Below are positions 34,872 through 44,017 of a DNA stretch of 64,000 nt, one piece after another. Positions within the stretch are counted from its first letter, which is position 1; each line of letters starts with the position of its first letter. Origin of the DNA: JALYXI01 sp963716685 (GTDB lineage Bacteria > Acidobacteriota > Terriglobia > Bryobacterales > Bryobacteraceae). The notes beneath the pieces are model-generated. The model did no database searches. It was not told the origin of the DNA and saw only the letters and a list, made by a program, of their open reading frames with translations. Made by a program: the position numbers and the translations under genes. The stretch lies in the NCBI GenBank assembly GCA_963716685.1, contig CAVQTR010000006.1, positions 558,001 to 622,000 on the forward strand. The letters are read 5' to 3'.

Positions 34872-36641
34872 CTACTTCGCAAAACCGGCTTCGGTCAGAA
34901 TGATGCCAAGTTCGCGGTTGTCTCCGGGCGGTGAGATGGTCTTGTCGACCTCGATGGTAAGCGTGGCGGACGCCGCGGCCGGGTGCTGTGGAGCGGTCAC
35001 GGCGGTATATACGCCGGGACCCGGAAATGTGCGCTGCAATATCAGGCGGCCATCGAGCGCCAAGGTAATGGTGCGGGCGGGAGCGGTATCGGGGATGTAA
35101 AGCGCGACGCGAATGGGCGCCGGAGCTGACGGTGATTTCAGCAGGATAGCGGCCTGTTTTCCAATCCAGCGCCAGGGTCCATTGTCGCGTGGGTAGATCC
35201 CGGCGAGAATCTGGTTGTCGGCATCGGATTCACCCATGGAAATGCTCATGCGAGTGGGTGTACGGGCTTTCAGGAGATCGGCGCGGACACGGTCAATCGG
35301 GCCATTCGAGATGCCGAACGGGAAGAAGCCTCTTTCGTCGCTGGAATAAGCGGAACCCGTCTTGAGGCCGACGAGGCGCAGGGGAATCGCAGGACGAATT
35401 ACGCGCGATGCGATGGGGACGAGTGTGCTGCCGCCGTGGATGAATGGCACCGGATAGGCAAGCTCGCTCGAGACAACGATATCGCCGGGGGGAATGCGCT
35501 GGTTTTCATGGACGGGCCGCGCGCCTTCCAGTTCGAGATAGTAGCGCAGGGACCATTCGGCGTTCACCCACATATGGCGCTGTCCGGCTTCGGAACTGAG
35601 CGACCGGGCAAACTGGCGGTAAGCGTCCCAGTGCTGGTAATTGACGGTGGCGAGCAGCAGACCGAGGGTGAGTTGCAAAGGGAAAAGCGCCGCCAGACAG
35701 GGAACCGGAAGTCGGGAAATCAGAAGCGCTACCGGCGCGGCAAGCGGCAGCAGATAGCGCGCGGATCCCGCGGGAAAGACGGTGATGGCGCCAAGGAAAT
35801 AGACGGCGATCCAGGCGATAAGGAAGCGCGTATCGCGGCGGGGCATCGTCGTGCGGCGGCAGAGCGGAAACAGGGCCATGGGCCACGACCAGAAAAGCAG
35901 ATGAACCGCGAGCGCACTGCTGTTGCGCAGCTTGGCCTGGAGTTTCTGCAGACCGTAGGACTGCTGGTAGCCGGCGGCGACCGCGAACGGAAAGCGACCG
36001 GCGCCGAAGAACTCGAAGGTCTGCCAGAGGGCGATGGCCGCGAGTGGTGTGGCGTAGACAGGCCAGCGGCGGCGCGAATAAATGGCGAGGATGGGCACCG
36101 CGAAGATCACCTGTGGAGCGCCCAGCGACGCGATGGCGAGAGATAGGGCGGACAGCGTAAGGAGCGGCTTGCTGTCGCGATCATCCCCGTATACGAATGC
36201 GGCGATTCCGACCATCCAAAAGGCTAGGAACGGAACATCGGACTCGAAGGAACTGCCATTCACGACAAACGACGGTACGGAAACAAAGAGCAGAGCGGCC
36301 CAGAGCGGATGAGGGGAGAATCGCTTCGCCAGCGCCAGGGCGGCGAGGGCGGCCATGAGCGAGAATAGGATGTAAGCGAGGTGGAAGGGAACTTCGCGAA
36401 TCTCACCAAAAACGGCAATCAGCGCGGCAAGGAACCAGGCGTTCAGCGGCGGATGGGGGTAACCGCGGAAATCGACGTCACGGCCCTGGAAAACGTACTG
36501 GGTGTGATTCGGGTGCAGCGGTTCGATTTGCGCGTGCTCGGCTGAGGCGATGTAGTAAACGTCGTCGCCCTGCACTGCCTGATTAAGGAAAGGCAGGCGG
36601 ATCAAGAGGATCACCGCGACGATGAGCAGCGCGGATTTCAA
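34872..36641 (-). CDS. Polytopic GT-C (GT39/ArnT-like) membrane glycosyltransferase
   Basis: 589 residues with about ten hydrophobic helices in the first 350, then a soluble C-terminal domain of about 200 residues. The first periplasmic loop has the GT-C acidic motif (NQAVQGDDVYYIASAEH) and RGYPHPPLNAW. Such enzymes use polyprenyl-phosphate sugars to glycosylate lipids or proteins. It overlaps gcvPB by 4 bp, so it is translated with the glycine-cleavage genes. That location is odd for a glycosyltransferase. The acceptor is unknown. Confidence 0.8.
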   Translation of the reverse strand: MKSALLIVAVILLIRLPFLNQAVQGDDVYYIASAEHAQIEPLHPNHTQYVFQGRDVDFRGYPHPPLNAWFLAALIAVFGEIREVPFHLAYILFSLMAALAALALAKRFSPHPLWAALLFVSVPSFVVNGSSFESDVPFLAFWMVGIAAFVYGDDRDSKPLLTLSALSLAIASLGAPQVIFAVPILAIYSRRRWPVYATPLAAIALWQTFEFFGAGRFPFAVAAGYQQSYGLQKLQAKLRNSSALAVHLLFWSWPMALFPLCRRTTMPRRDTRFLIAWIAVYFLGAITVFPAGSARYLLPLAAPVALLISRLPVPCLAALFPLQLTLGLLLATVNYQHWDAYRQFARSLSSEAGQRHMWVNAEWSLRYYLELEGARPVHENQRIPPGDIVVSSELAYPVPFIHGGSTLVPIASRVIRPAIPLRLVGLKTGSAYSSDERGFFPFGISNGPIDRVRADLLKARTPTRMSISMGESDADNQILAGIYPRDNGPWRWIGKQAAILLKSPSAPAPIRVALYIPDTAPARTITLALDGRLILQRTFPGPGVYTAVTAPQHPAAASATLTIEVDKTISPPGDNRELGIILTEAGFAK

Positions 36642-38131
36642 TCAGAGGGCTTCCATCTCACGACGGGGCGGCGGGCCGCGCTGACTTCATCAACGCGGGT
36701 GGTACGGGTGGAATGAGGAGCTTGCATCACAAGCTGAGGATCGTTCTCGATCTCCTGAGCGATGGAGATCATCGCGTCAACAAACAGATCGATCTCGCGC
36801 TTGCTCTCCGTCTCCGTGGGTTCGATCATGATGGCGCCGTGAACGATAGTAGGGAAGCTGACTGTGTACGGGTGGAAGCCGTAATCAATCAGGCGCTTGG
36901 CCAAATCGCCGGTGCGCACGCCCCGCTTCGCCTGGCGGTCATCGCTGAAGACGACTTCGTGCATATTGGGGCTGTCGTAGGGCAGATCGTAGAAGGGCGC
37001 GAGCCTGTGGCGGATGTAATTGGCGTTCAACAGCGCGTCTACGGTGGCGTTCCTTAAGCCGTTGCCGCCGTGCGCCAGAATGTAAGCGAGTGCGCGTACC
37101 AGGACACCGAAATTGCCGTAAAACGCGCGCACTCGACCGATGGATTGGGGGCAGTTGTAGTCGAATGTCCAAGCACCTTTTGCGCGGCGCAGGCGCGGGA
37201 TGGGAAGGAACGGTTCGAGGTGCTTCTTCACCGCAACCGGACCACCGCCAGGACCGCCGCCGCCGTGAGGAGTGGAGAAGGTCTTATGCAGGTTGATGTG
37301 CATCACGTCTACACCAAAGTCGCCCGGACGCGCGAGGCCGACGAGGGCATTCATGTTTGCGCCATCCATGTAAAGCATGGCGCCTTTGGCGTGCAGGATC
37401 TCAGCGACCTTCGCGATATCCTCCTCGAAGATGCCCAGGGTGCTGGGGTTGGTGACCATCAGCGCGGCAATGCTGTGATCCGTGTCCTCGTCGATCAGAC
37501 GCGCGAGGGCTGCCGGATCCATCATTCCCTTCTCATTGGACTTAATGTTCTGAACCGAGTAGCCGGCCATGCTGGCGGTGGCGGGATTGGTGCCGTGAGC
37601 GGAATCCGGTACCAGAATACGTTTGCGCGCGTTGCCCTGAGACTCCAGATACGCGCGAACCAACAGGATGCCGGTAAGTTCCCCGTGCGCGCCTGCGGCA
37701 GGCTGCAGCGTAATAGCGTCCATGCCGGTAATTTCGAGCAGCGCGGACTCGAGTCCGGCTATGATTTCCATCGCTCCCTGTGAGAGCGATTCGGGCTGGT
37801 ACGGATGCGCCCACGCGAGACCTTCCAGACGGGCAACAAACTCGTTCACCCGCGGGTTGTACTTCATGGTGCAGGAGCCCAGCGGATAGAGGCCGAGATC
37901 GATCGCATAGTTCCATGTCGAGAGCCGCGTGAAGTGACGGATGGCTTCCACTTCGCTGACTTCCGGAAATCCTTCAATTTCGGCGCGCACATTGGCCGCA
38001 CCGACCGCGGCAACCGGATCCACGGCAGGGACATCAAGCTCGGGAAGCTGGTAGCCGGCTTTGCCGGGCGAGGTCTCCTCAAAGAGCAGGGCTTCGTTTT
38101 GGCTGATATGCTGACGAACTTTGCGGATCAT
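36638..38131 (-). CDS. gcvPB: Glycine dehydrogenase (decarboxylating) subunit 2
   Basis: 497 residues: the PLP-binding half of the split P-protein of the glycine cleavage system. The PLP lysine lies in MHINLHKTFSTPHGGGGPG, preceded by YMDGANMNALVG. GSCTMKYNPR near the N-terminus is typical. It decarboxylates glycine and passes the aminomethyl group to GcvH. It begins 3 bp after gcvPA. Confidence 0.97.
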   Translation of the reverse strand: MIRKVRQHISQNEALLFEETSPGKAGYQLPELDVPAVDPVAAVGAANVRAEIEGFPEVSEVEAIRHFTRLSTWNYAIDLGLYPLGSCTMKYNPRVNEFVARLEGLAWAHPYQPESLSQGAMEIIAGLESALLEITGMDAITLQPAAGAHGELTGILLVRAYLESQGNARKRILVPDSAHGTNPATASMAGYSVQNIKSNEKGMMDPAALARLIDEDTDHSIAALMVTNPSTLGIFEEDIAKVAEILHAKGAMLYMDGANMNALVGLARPGDFGVDVMHINLHKTFSTPHGGGGPGGGPVAVKKHLEPFLPIPRLRRAKGAWTFDYNCPQSIGRVRAFYGNFGVLVRALAYILAHGGNGLRNATVDALLNANYIRHRLAPFYDLPYDSPNMHEVVFSDDRQAKRGVRTGDLAKRLIDYGFHPYTVSFPTIVHGAIMIEPTETESKREIDLFVDAMISIAQEIENDPQLVMQAPHSTRTTRVDEVSAARRPVVRWKPSD

Positions 38132-38134
38132 TTG

Positions 38135-39433
38135 CTAAAGAGCCTCCGCCACGGAGTCCATATCTTTGCGGCGTGTCATTTCAGTCGCGCAGAACAACAT
38201 TGAATCGGCGAGTTCCGGATACGTCGCGGCAAGCGGGAGGCCGCCGATGATCTTCTTCCGGAGCAGTTTTTCGTTCAGGCCGGCGGGGACATCGGCGACG
38301 AACTCATTGAAGAACGGGCCGGAAAAGCGCGGCTTCAGCTTGGTACTGAGATAGTGAGCTTTAGCCATATTCTGTACCGCCAGTTCGCGCAGCCCTTCCT
38401 TGCCATAGACGGTCATGAACACGGTAGCCATCAGGGCGATGAGCGCCTGATTGGTGCAGATATTGGAAGTGGCCTTCTCGCGCCGGATGTGCTGCTCGCG
38501 TGTGGAAAGGGTCAGGCAGAAGGCACGATTGCCATTTGAATCGAGCGTCTGGCCGACCAATCGGCCGGGCAGCTGCCGAAGGAACTTTTCTTTCGCCGCA
38601 ATGATGCCTGCATACGGGCCACCGAAGCTCGGTGAGATTGCGAAGGATTGCAGTTCGCCCGCGACAATATCGGCGGCGCGAGGGGGTTCCAGAATACCCA
38701 GTGAAACCGCTTCTGTGAAGATGAAAATCAGCAGAGCGCCGCGCTTGTGAGCGAGGTCCGCGGCTGCCTGCACGTTTTCAATCACTCCGAAAAAGTTCGG
38801 AGACTGAATGATAACGGCGGCAGTGTCGTCATCCAGCTGGCGTTCCAGATCCTCGAGATCAATCTGTCCGGTTTCAGCGTTGTAACCGAATTCGGCCAGC
38901 GGCATGCCCTGATGTTTCGCGTAAGTGGTGAGTACCTGGCGGTATTCGGGATGCAGAACGCGCGACACCACAACGCGATTCCGGCCGGTGACGCGCAGCG
39001 CCATCATGGCCGCTTCGGGAACAGCCGTGGAACCGTCATACATCGAAGCGTTGGCCACGTCCATGCCCGTGAGCTGGCAGACCATGGTCTGAAACTCGAA
39101 GATGGCCGTCAGTGTACCCTGTGAGATTTCGGCCTGATACGGCGTATAGGAAGTAAGGAACTCGCCGCGAGAGACGATGGCGTCGATGATAACCGGACGG
39201 TAGTGCCGGTACACTCCGGCACCCAGGAAGGACACGTAACCCTCAGCGGTTTCCGAAGCTCGAGCCTTGAAGAAATCAATGATTTCGTATTCAGAAACTC
39301 CCGGTGCGAGCCCGAGCGGGCGGTTCAGCAGGGCTTCGGCGGGAAGATGTGAATACAGCTCTTCCGCAGTACCAATGCCGCACGCGGCCAACATTTCCTG
39401 ACGTTCGGAATCAGACTTCGGAAGATAGCGCAA
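38135..39433 (-). CDS. gcvPA: Glycine dehydrogenase (decarboxylating) subunit 1
   Basis: 432 residues: the other half of the split P-protein. Recognisable segments are FLGAGVYRHYRP, TSYTPYQAEISQGTLTAIFE and GPYAGIIAAKE. It starts at TTG 39433 immediately after the gcvH stop, with GGGGGC about twelve bases upstream. The split GcvPA/GcvPB form is usual in Firmicutes, Acidobacteria and thermophiles, unlike the single GcvP of Enterobacteria. Confidence 0.96.
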   Translation of the reverse strand: MRYLPKSDSERQEMLAACGIGTAEELYSHLPAEALLNRPLGLAPGVSEYEIIDFFKARASETAEGYVSFLGAGVYRHYRPVIIDAIVSRGEFLTSYTPYQAEISQGTLTAIFEFQTMVCQLTGMDVANASMYDGSTAVPEAAMMALRVTGRNRVVVSRVLHPEYRQVLTTYAKHQGMPLAEFGYNAETGQIDLEDLERQLDDDTAAVIIQSPNFFGVIENVQAAADLAHKRGALLIFIFTEAVSLGILEPPRAADIVAGELQSFAISPSFGGPYAGIIAAKEKFLRQLPGRLVGQTLDSNGNRAFCLTLSTREQHIRREKATSNICTNQALIALMATVFMTVYGKEGLRELAVQNMAKAHYLSTKLKPRFSGPFFNEFVADVPAGLNEKLLRKKIIGGLPLAATYPELADSMLFCATEMTRRKDMDSVAEAL

Positions 39434-39823
39434 TTACGATTCTGCCCCCACATATGTCTGATAGTCGGCAGCGGTTAGCAGCTTCTTAATTTCATCAGGC
39501 GCGCTCATCCGGACCTTGATGAGCCAGGCGGCGCCATGCGGATCGTCGTTCAGCTTTTCCGGAGCGTTGGTGAGCTGATCGTTCACTTCGGTGATCTCGC
39601 CCGAAACGGGCGCGTATATATCCGAGACGGCCTTTACGGATTCCACGGAGCCGAACGTTTTGCCCTGATCGATGTGCGTGCCTACCTTCGGGAGATCGAC
39701 ATAAACAATGTCTCCCAGTTCATGCTGCGCGTGATCGGTGATGCCGATGGTGGCAACGCCGTTTTGCGCATCGACCCACTCGTGCTCCCTGGTGTAGACG
39801 AATTTCTCGGGATAGCTGCTCAT
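39434..39823 (-). CDS. gcvH: Glycine cleavage system H protein
   Basis: A 129-residue lipoyl carrier. The lipoylated Lys lies in GSVESVKAVSDIYAPVSG, and the fold ends in ...DEIKKLLTAADYQTYV. It shuttles the aminomethyl group between P, T and L proteins. It overlaps gcvT by 4 bp and abuts gcvPA with no gap. Confidence 0.97.
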   Translation of the reverse strand: MSSYPEKFVYTREHEWVDAQNGVATIGITDHAQHELGDIVYVDLPKVGTHIDQGKTFGSVESVKAVSDIYAPVSGEITEVNDQLTNAPEKLNDDPHGAAWLIKVRMSAPDEIKKLLTAADYQTYVGAES

Positions 39824-40908
39824 TTCGACCTCTTATAGAAAGGCGTATCGACGACAACCGCGTCGACCGGTTGGTTGCGGACGATCACCTGAATTTTTTG
39901 CCCGGCCTGGGCACGATCAAAAGGTAGATAACACAGACCGATGTTCCTGTTCAGAGTCGGCGAAGGCGAACCGCTGGTCACCCAGCCGGCGGGCACTCCG
40001 TCGATCATCACTTCATAGCCGTCGCGCCCAATGCCGCGTCCAGTCATCTCGAATCCCGCAAGCCTGCGCGCCAGACCGTTTTGCTTCTGTTTGGCAAGAG
40101 CATCGCGGCCGACGAAATCGCCCTTCTCGAGTTTGACGATCCAGCCCAGATCGGCTTCCAGCGGTGAGATCGAGGCATGAATCTCGTGGCCGTACAGTGC
40201 CATTTTGGATTCCAGACGCAGTGTGTTGCGCGCGCCCAGTCCGCACGGCTTGATGCCAAACTCCGCACCTGCTTCCAGGATTTCGTTCCAGATACGCGGC
40301 GCCTCGGCAGGTTCGATGTATATTTCGAAACCATCCTCGCCCGTATACCCGGTGTGCGCTATCCGTGCCGGGACACCGGAAACGGTACCGTCGGTAAACC
40401 AGTAGTACTTAATCTGTGTCAGGTCCACCGGCGTGAGTTTCTGGAGCGTCGCCATAGCGCGCGGACCCTGAATGGCAAGCTGCGCATAACGATGGCTTGT
40501 GAACTCGACCGTCGCATCGAACTTGTTTACGGACTGCAGGTGCGCGAAATCCTTCTCCTGGTTGGAAGCATTCACGCAAATGAAGTAGTGGTCGCCGGCT
40601 ACTTTGTGGACCAGAATATCGTCAACGAAGCCACCGTGGTCGTAAAGCAGGCCGGAGTAGTGCGCCTGGCCCAGCCTGAGCTTCGAAACGGAGTTGGTGG
40701 TGGCGTAATCGGTGAGCTTTTCCGCCTCCGGACCTCGGATTTCGATCTCGCCCATGTGGCTGACGTCGAAGAGACCCACCGCGCGACGCACAGTGTTGTG
40801 CTCGTCGACCAGGCCCGAATACTGCACGGGCATGTCCCAGCCGCCGAAATCGACCATCTTCGCGCCGCTCGCCCGGTGAACTTCGTTGAGCGAAGTTTTC
40901 TGCAGCAT
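39820..40908 (-). CDS. gcvT: Aminomethyltransferase (T protein)
   Basis: 362 residues. It transfers the one-carbon unit to tetrahydrofolate and releases ammonia. Typical segments are MPVQYSGLVDEHNTVR, GLFDVSHMGEIEI, HTGYTGEDGFEIY and LRLESKMALYGHEI. The ATG directly follows the stop of the small secreted-protein gene with no gap. There is no room for a glycine riboswitch, so glycine control, if any, must act further upstream. Confidence 0.97.
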   Translation of the reverse strand: MLQKTSLNEVHRASGAKMVDFGGWDMPVQYSGLVDEHNTVRRAVGLFDVSHMGEIEIRGPEAEKLTDYATTNSVSKLRLGQAHYSGLLYDHGGFVDDILVHKVAGDHYFICVNASNQEKDFAHLQSVNKFDATVEFTSHRYAQLAIQGPRAMATLQKLTPVDLTQIKYYWFTDGTVSGVPARIAHTGYTGEDGFEIYIEPAEAPRIWNEILEAGAEFGIKPCGLGARNTLRLESKMALYGHEIHASISPLEADLGWIVKLEKGDFVGRDALAKQKQNGLARRLAGFEMTGRGIGRDGYEVMIDGVPAGWVTSGSPSPTLNRNIGLCYLPFDRAQAGQKIQVIVRNQPVDAVVVDTPFYKRSK

Positions 40909-41220
40909 CTACTTCGCGGCTTCGATGGATTTAACGGTGATGACCTTGCCGTTCAGCGTGCCCGAGACTTTCACCTTTTTCGCGGCATACTGAGCGGGAG
41001 CGGACTGATCGCTCAACTCATAAACATTCTTGCCGTCGGCGAGAACGTACTTCGAACCCATCTTGACGCACTCGGTCACGCACTTCGAATCCGGCGAGAC
41101 GTTCATCATCTTGTGATCCATGCCGCACATCTGATCAGTGATCACGCCGGTGAAAGTCTTCGTCTGGGCGCCGACCAGACAAAGACAGGCGCAAAAGAAA
41201 AAAAGGATGGTTTTGTTCAT
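40909..41220 (-). CDS. Small secreted DUF5818-like protein
   Basis: 103 residues from ATG 41220 with a signal peptide (MNKTILFFFCACLCLVGAQ). The mature part has an OB-like pattern (TFTGVITDQMCGMDHK, KYVLADGKNVYELSD, KVKVSGTLNGK) seen in many small secreted acidobacterial proteins that I recall as DUF5818. Conserved-looking Cys, His and Met residues (MCGMDHKMM, CVTECVKM) could bind a metal or form a disulfide; this is inference. It lies between the chlorite-dismutase-like gene (8 bp) and gcvT (0 bp). Confidence 0.78.
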   Translation of the reverse strand: MNKTILFFFCACLCLVGAQTKTFTGVITDQMCGMDHKMMNVSPDSKCVTECVKMGSKYVLADGKNVYELSDQSAPAQYAAKKVKVSGTLNGKVITVKSIEAAK

Positions 41221-41228
41221 GGGAACCC

Positions 41229-41936
41229 TTATTCTAACGCGCTTTGCCAGTAGGCCTTGCCGATGAAGAACGGACCCATGCTCTCCATGTAACGCGAAGT
41301 CTGGGTGGTGCGGCGCATGGCCTGAATGCAGGCGGAGAGCGGGTACAGCTCTTTTCCCGTAAGACCAATAATGAAATCGTTGTCGTTCTTGTCGAGACCG
41401 AAACAGGCGAGCCGGATGTCCTGGGCGAATCCCGCCTGGCCGAAAGCGTGCCCGATTTTCCCGTGTTCCTGCAGGATAGGTGTCTGTTCGTCCGGCGGCA
41501 GTTTCGAAAACTCGCCCTTGCGCCGGAGCGGATACCAGATGGCCCACGGCCACTGCGGATCGAGTGCCGCGCGCTTGGGCTTGTGGATTAGCCAGTCCTC
41601 GAGGTTCGGTTCGTGACCGAGCGAATAGGTGCGGCCCAGCATGGAGTACTCCAGCTTCGGCTCCAGCCCGGAAAAAGCCGCAGAGTTTAAAGTGGAGCGC
41701 AAACGGTCCACGAAAAAGTTAGGGTCGTCGCTCCAGCTAAGCAGGCCAATGCCGCGCGCGTCATTGACATCTTCATAGAGAACGCCGGGAATGCTGCGCT
41801 CCGCCAGCGCCTCCGCCAAAATTTGCCGATCAGAACAGCTGCCGAACGCAAGCAACTGCATGAACAGGCGTTTATCGGAAAGCTGGGGCTCGCCATTGCG
41901 AACGCCGCCCCGCTCACGAATATCGAGTTCTTCCAT
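41229..41936 (-). CDS. Chlorite dismutase/HemQ-family heme protein
   Basis: 235 residues matching the Cld fold. Hallmarks are YSMLGRTYSLGHEPNLEDWL, WYPLRRKGEFSKLP, and EHGKIGHAFGQAGF with the candidate proximal heme His, followed by RLACFGLDKNDNDFIIGL. The family includes chlorite dismutases, coproheme decarboxylases (HemQ) and related heme enzymes; no chlorate genes are nearby, so a heme-synthesis or heme-stress role is more likely. It lies 10 bp after the SDR in an iron-themed unit. Confidence 0.83.
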   Translation of the reverse strand: MEELDIRERGGVRNGEPQLSDKRLFMQLLAFGSCSDRQILAEALAERSIPGVLYEDVNDARGIGLLSWSDDPNFFVDRLRSTLNSAAFSGLEPKLEYSMLGRTYSLGHEPNLEDWLIHKPKRAALDPQWPWAIWYPLRRKGEFSKLPPDEQTPILQEHGKIGHAFGQAGFAQDIRLACFGLDKNDNDFIIGLTGKELYPLSACIQAMRRTTQTSRYMESMGPFFIGKAYWQSALE

Positions 41937-41946
41937 GCTTCTATGA

Positions 41947-42675
41947 TTACAGGACCGTCGGAAGGATCTGAACTTCCGGCACCACGGCGCGGGCGGGAAG
42001 CTTTGCCACGCTCAGAACCAGTTCCGCGACATCCTCAGGCTGCAACGCCTTGGCCAGAGTCTCGGCTGAAGGCTTGACCGGACGCTTTTCCAGAATTTCG
42101 GTTTCCACCAGGCCCGGGCACACGACGCACGTGCGAATGCCATGCTCCTTCTCTTCCACGCGGATGGCATGCGCGAGGGCAACCACGCCGCGCTTTGCAG
42201 CCTGGTAGGAAGCGCCCGAGACGTCAGGGGTCAGCCCGGACACGGACGAGATGAAGATCAGATGCCCGGCTCCGGCTTCCCGCATGGCGGGCAGCACCGC
42301 TTCCGTCACGTAGTAAGCGGCGTTCAGGTTGACGGTGATCATCATGTCCCAGATGTCGGTCCTGAGGCGCTGCAGCGAACGATCGGGGGTGTTGGTACCC
42401 GTCGCATGCACGACGATATCGATGGCGCCCATGCTTTCGCGTGTTTGCTTCGCGATAGCCTGCATACGAGCGGCATCGGAGGCATCGCCCGCGGCGTACT
42501 CGATGTGGAAATTCTCCTGGGCAAGCGAAGACTGCAGTTCCCGCAAACGATCTTCCCGGCGAGCTACCGCCATCACCCGAGCGCCCTCACGGGCGAACAG
42601 CACAGCTGTGGCGCGCCCGATTCCGCTGGATGCGCCGACTACAAGTACGACCTTGTTCTTTAGGGAAACGGGCAT
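41947..42675 (-). CDS. Short-chain dehydrogenase/reductase
   Basis: 242 residues from ATG 42675. The NAD(P) motif is VVLVVGASSGIGRATAVLF, followed by NNAG-equivalent HATGTNT, and the catalytic Ser-Tyr-Lys in ISSVSGLTPDVSGASYQAAKRG. The NNAG motif is altered to ATGT. The substrate is unknown. It lies 2 bp after ridA and 10 bp before the Cld-family gene. Confidence 0.92.
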   Translation of the reverse strand: MPVSLKNKVVLVVGASSGIGRATAVLFAREGARVMAVARREDRLRELQSSLAQENFHIEYAAGDASDAARMQAIAKQTRESMGAIDIVVHATGTNTPDRSLQRLRTDIWDMMITVNLNAAYYVTEAVLPAMREAGAGHLIFISSVSGLTPDVSGASYQAAKRGVVALAHAIRVEEKEHGIRTCVVCPGLVETEILEKRPVKPSAETLAKALQPEDVAELVLSVAKLPARAVVPEVQILPTVL

Positions 42676-42677
42676 TT

Positions 42678-43055
42678 CTATTCCTGATACGCGACGCAAT
42701 CGATCTCGACGTTAATATCGGCCACAAAGCCGCAGACAATCGTGCTGCGCGCGGGTTTGTTATCGCCGAAGAACTCCGCGTAGACCTCATTCATTGCCGC
42801 GAAGTCGCCGCCGTTCCGGAGGAACACGCTGCACTTCACCACTGCGGCAATGGAGCACCCAACGCCTTCCAGAATGCTCTTGATGTTATTGAGCACCTGG
42901 CGGGTTTCGGCTTTGATGTCCCCAGTCACCATCTGATCGGTAGCGGGGTTCACCGCGACCTGTCCCGAAACGTAGATAAAACCCCCGGCGCGCACGGCTG
43001 GCGCATAGGGTCCGCGGGGAACGGGAACGCCCGCCGGTGAAAGTCTCTCGATCAT
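42678..43055 (-). CDS. ridA: RidA family reactive enamine/imine deaminase
   Basis: 125 residues with the YjgF/RidA pattern: GPYAPAVRAGGFIYVSGQVA, VLNNIKSILEGVGCS, VVKCSVFLRNGGDFAAMN and the active-site Arg in PARSTIVCG. RidA proteins hydrolyse reactive 2-aminoacrylate and related imines formed by PLP enzymes, which fits nearby PLP-dependent glycine metabolism. It lies 5 bp after trxB. Confidence 0.92.
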   Translation of the reverse strand: MIERLSPAGVPVPRGPYAPAVRAGGFIYVSGQVAVNPATDQMVTGDIKAETRQVLNNIKSILEGVGCSIAAVVKCSVFLRNGGDFAAMNEVYAEFFGDNKPARSTIVCGFVADINVEIDCVAYQE

Positions 43056-43060
43056 CTGTG

Positions 43061-43984
43061 TCAGTGCCCTTCCACTTCCAAAAATTTTTCTACTTCAATC
43101 GCGGCCATGCAACCTGCTCCGGAAGCCGTGATGGCCTGCCGGTACACGCGATCCTGCACGTCGCCCGCATGGAACACACCGGTAACGCTGGTGCGCGCGC
43201 CGCCTTTGGACAATATATAGCCATCGCCATCGGTTTCGATCTGTCCCCGAAATACCCTGGTGTTCGGGATGTGGCCAATAGCTACAAAAAAGCCGTCCAC
43301 GTCCTGATCCCAGACCTGTCCGGACTGGATATTTTTCAGACGGACGCCCGTAACGGAGTTCTTGCTGACGTCATGGATCTCCTCCACTACAGTATTCGTC
43401 AGGAACTTGATTTTCGGATTCGCCGTAGCCCGTTCCAGCATAATCCTGGAAGCGCGGAAGCTGTCGTTGCGATGAACCAGCGCGACCTCCGTGCCGAAGC
43501 GGGTGAGAAAGTTTGCTTCTTCCATCGCGGAATCTCCGCCGCCGATCACCATGATCTTTTTGCCCTTATAAAAGAAGCCGTCACAGGTGGCGCAACTGCT
43601 GACGCCGTGGCCAATCAGCGCCTGTTCGGAAGGCAGCCCAAGCCAGCGCGCCGAAGCGCCGGACGCGATGATCAGGGTGCGGGTTTCCACCCAATGCCCT
43701 TCGATGTTGAGCTTGAAAGGCCGCTCGGAAAGGTCCGCTTCCAGAACGGATCCATCCATGAAATAGGCCCCAAAGCGTTCCGCCTGGCGTTTCATGTTGT
43801 CCACCAGTTCGGGGCCCATGATGCCATCCGGAAAACCAGGGAAATTTTCTACGTCGGTGGTCCAGGAAAGCTGTCCGCCCGCATCCACGCCTTTGACCAC
43901 CAGAGGATCGAGACCGGCGCGCGCCGTATAAATGGCCGCGGTATTACCGGCGCAGCCGGACCCTACAATCACAACGTTTCGCAT
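43061..43984 (-). CDS. trxB: Thioredoxin reductase
   Basis: 307 residues. FAD site VVIVGSGCAGNTAAIYTARAG, redox centre SSCATCDGFF (CxxC), NADPH site VIGGGDSAMEEANFL, and the terminal FAD segment GVFHAGDVQDRVYRQAITASGAG are all intact. ATG 43984 was preferred to TTG 44002. It lies 33 bp after the ATPase-DtxR fusion and 5 bp before ridA. In related Campylobacter iron loci thioredoxin-like proteins accompany the FtsX/ABC genes, so it may supply reducing power here, which is inference. Confidence 0.93.
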   Translation of the reverse strand: MRNVVIVGSGCAGNTAAIYTARAGLDPLVVKGVDAGGQLSWTTDVENFPGFPDGIMGPELVDNMKRQAERFGAYFMDGSVLEADLSERPFKLNIEGHWVETRTLIIASGASARWLGLPSEQALIGHGVSSCATCDGFFYKGKKIMVIGGGDSAMEEANFLTRFGTEVALVHRNDSFRASRIMLERATANPKIKFLTNTVVEEIHDVSKNSVTGVRLKNIQSGQVWDQDVDGFFVAIGHIPNTRVFRGQIETDGDGYILSKGGARTSVTGVFHAGDVQDRVYRQAITASGAGCMAAIEVEKFLEVEGH

Positions 43985-44017
43985 GAATTCGGAAGTTCCC
44001 AATGTAGCAGATGCTTT

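Noticed and set aside
40909..41220. Glycine riboswitch before gcvT
   Set aside because: gcvT starts directly after the previous stop codon, leaving no room. Nothing riboswitch-like was seen in the adjacent short gaps.
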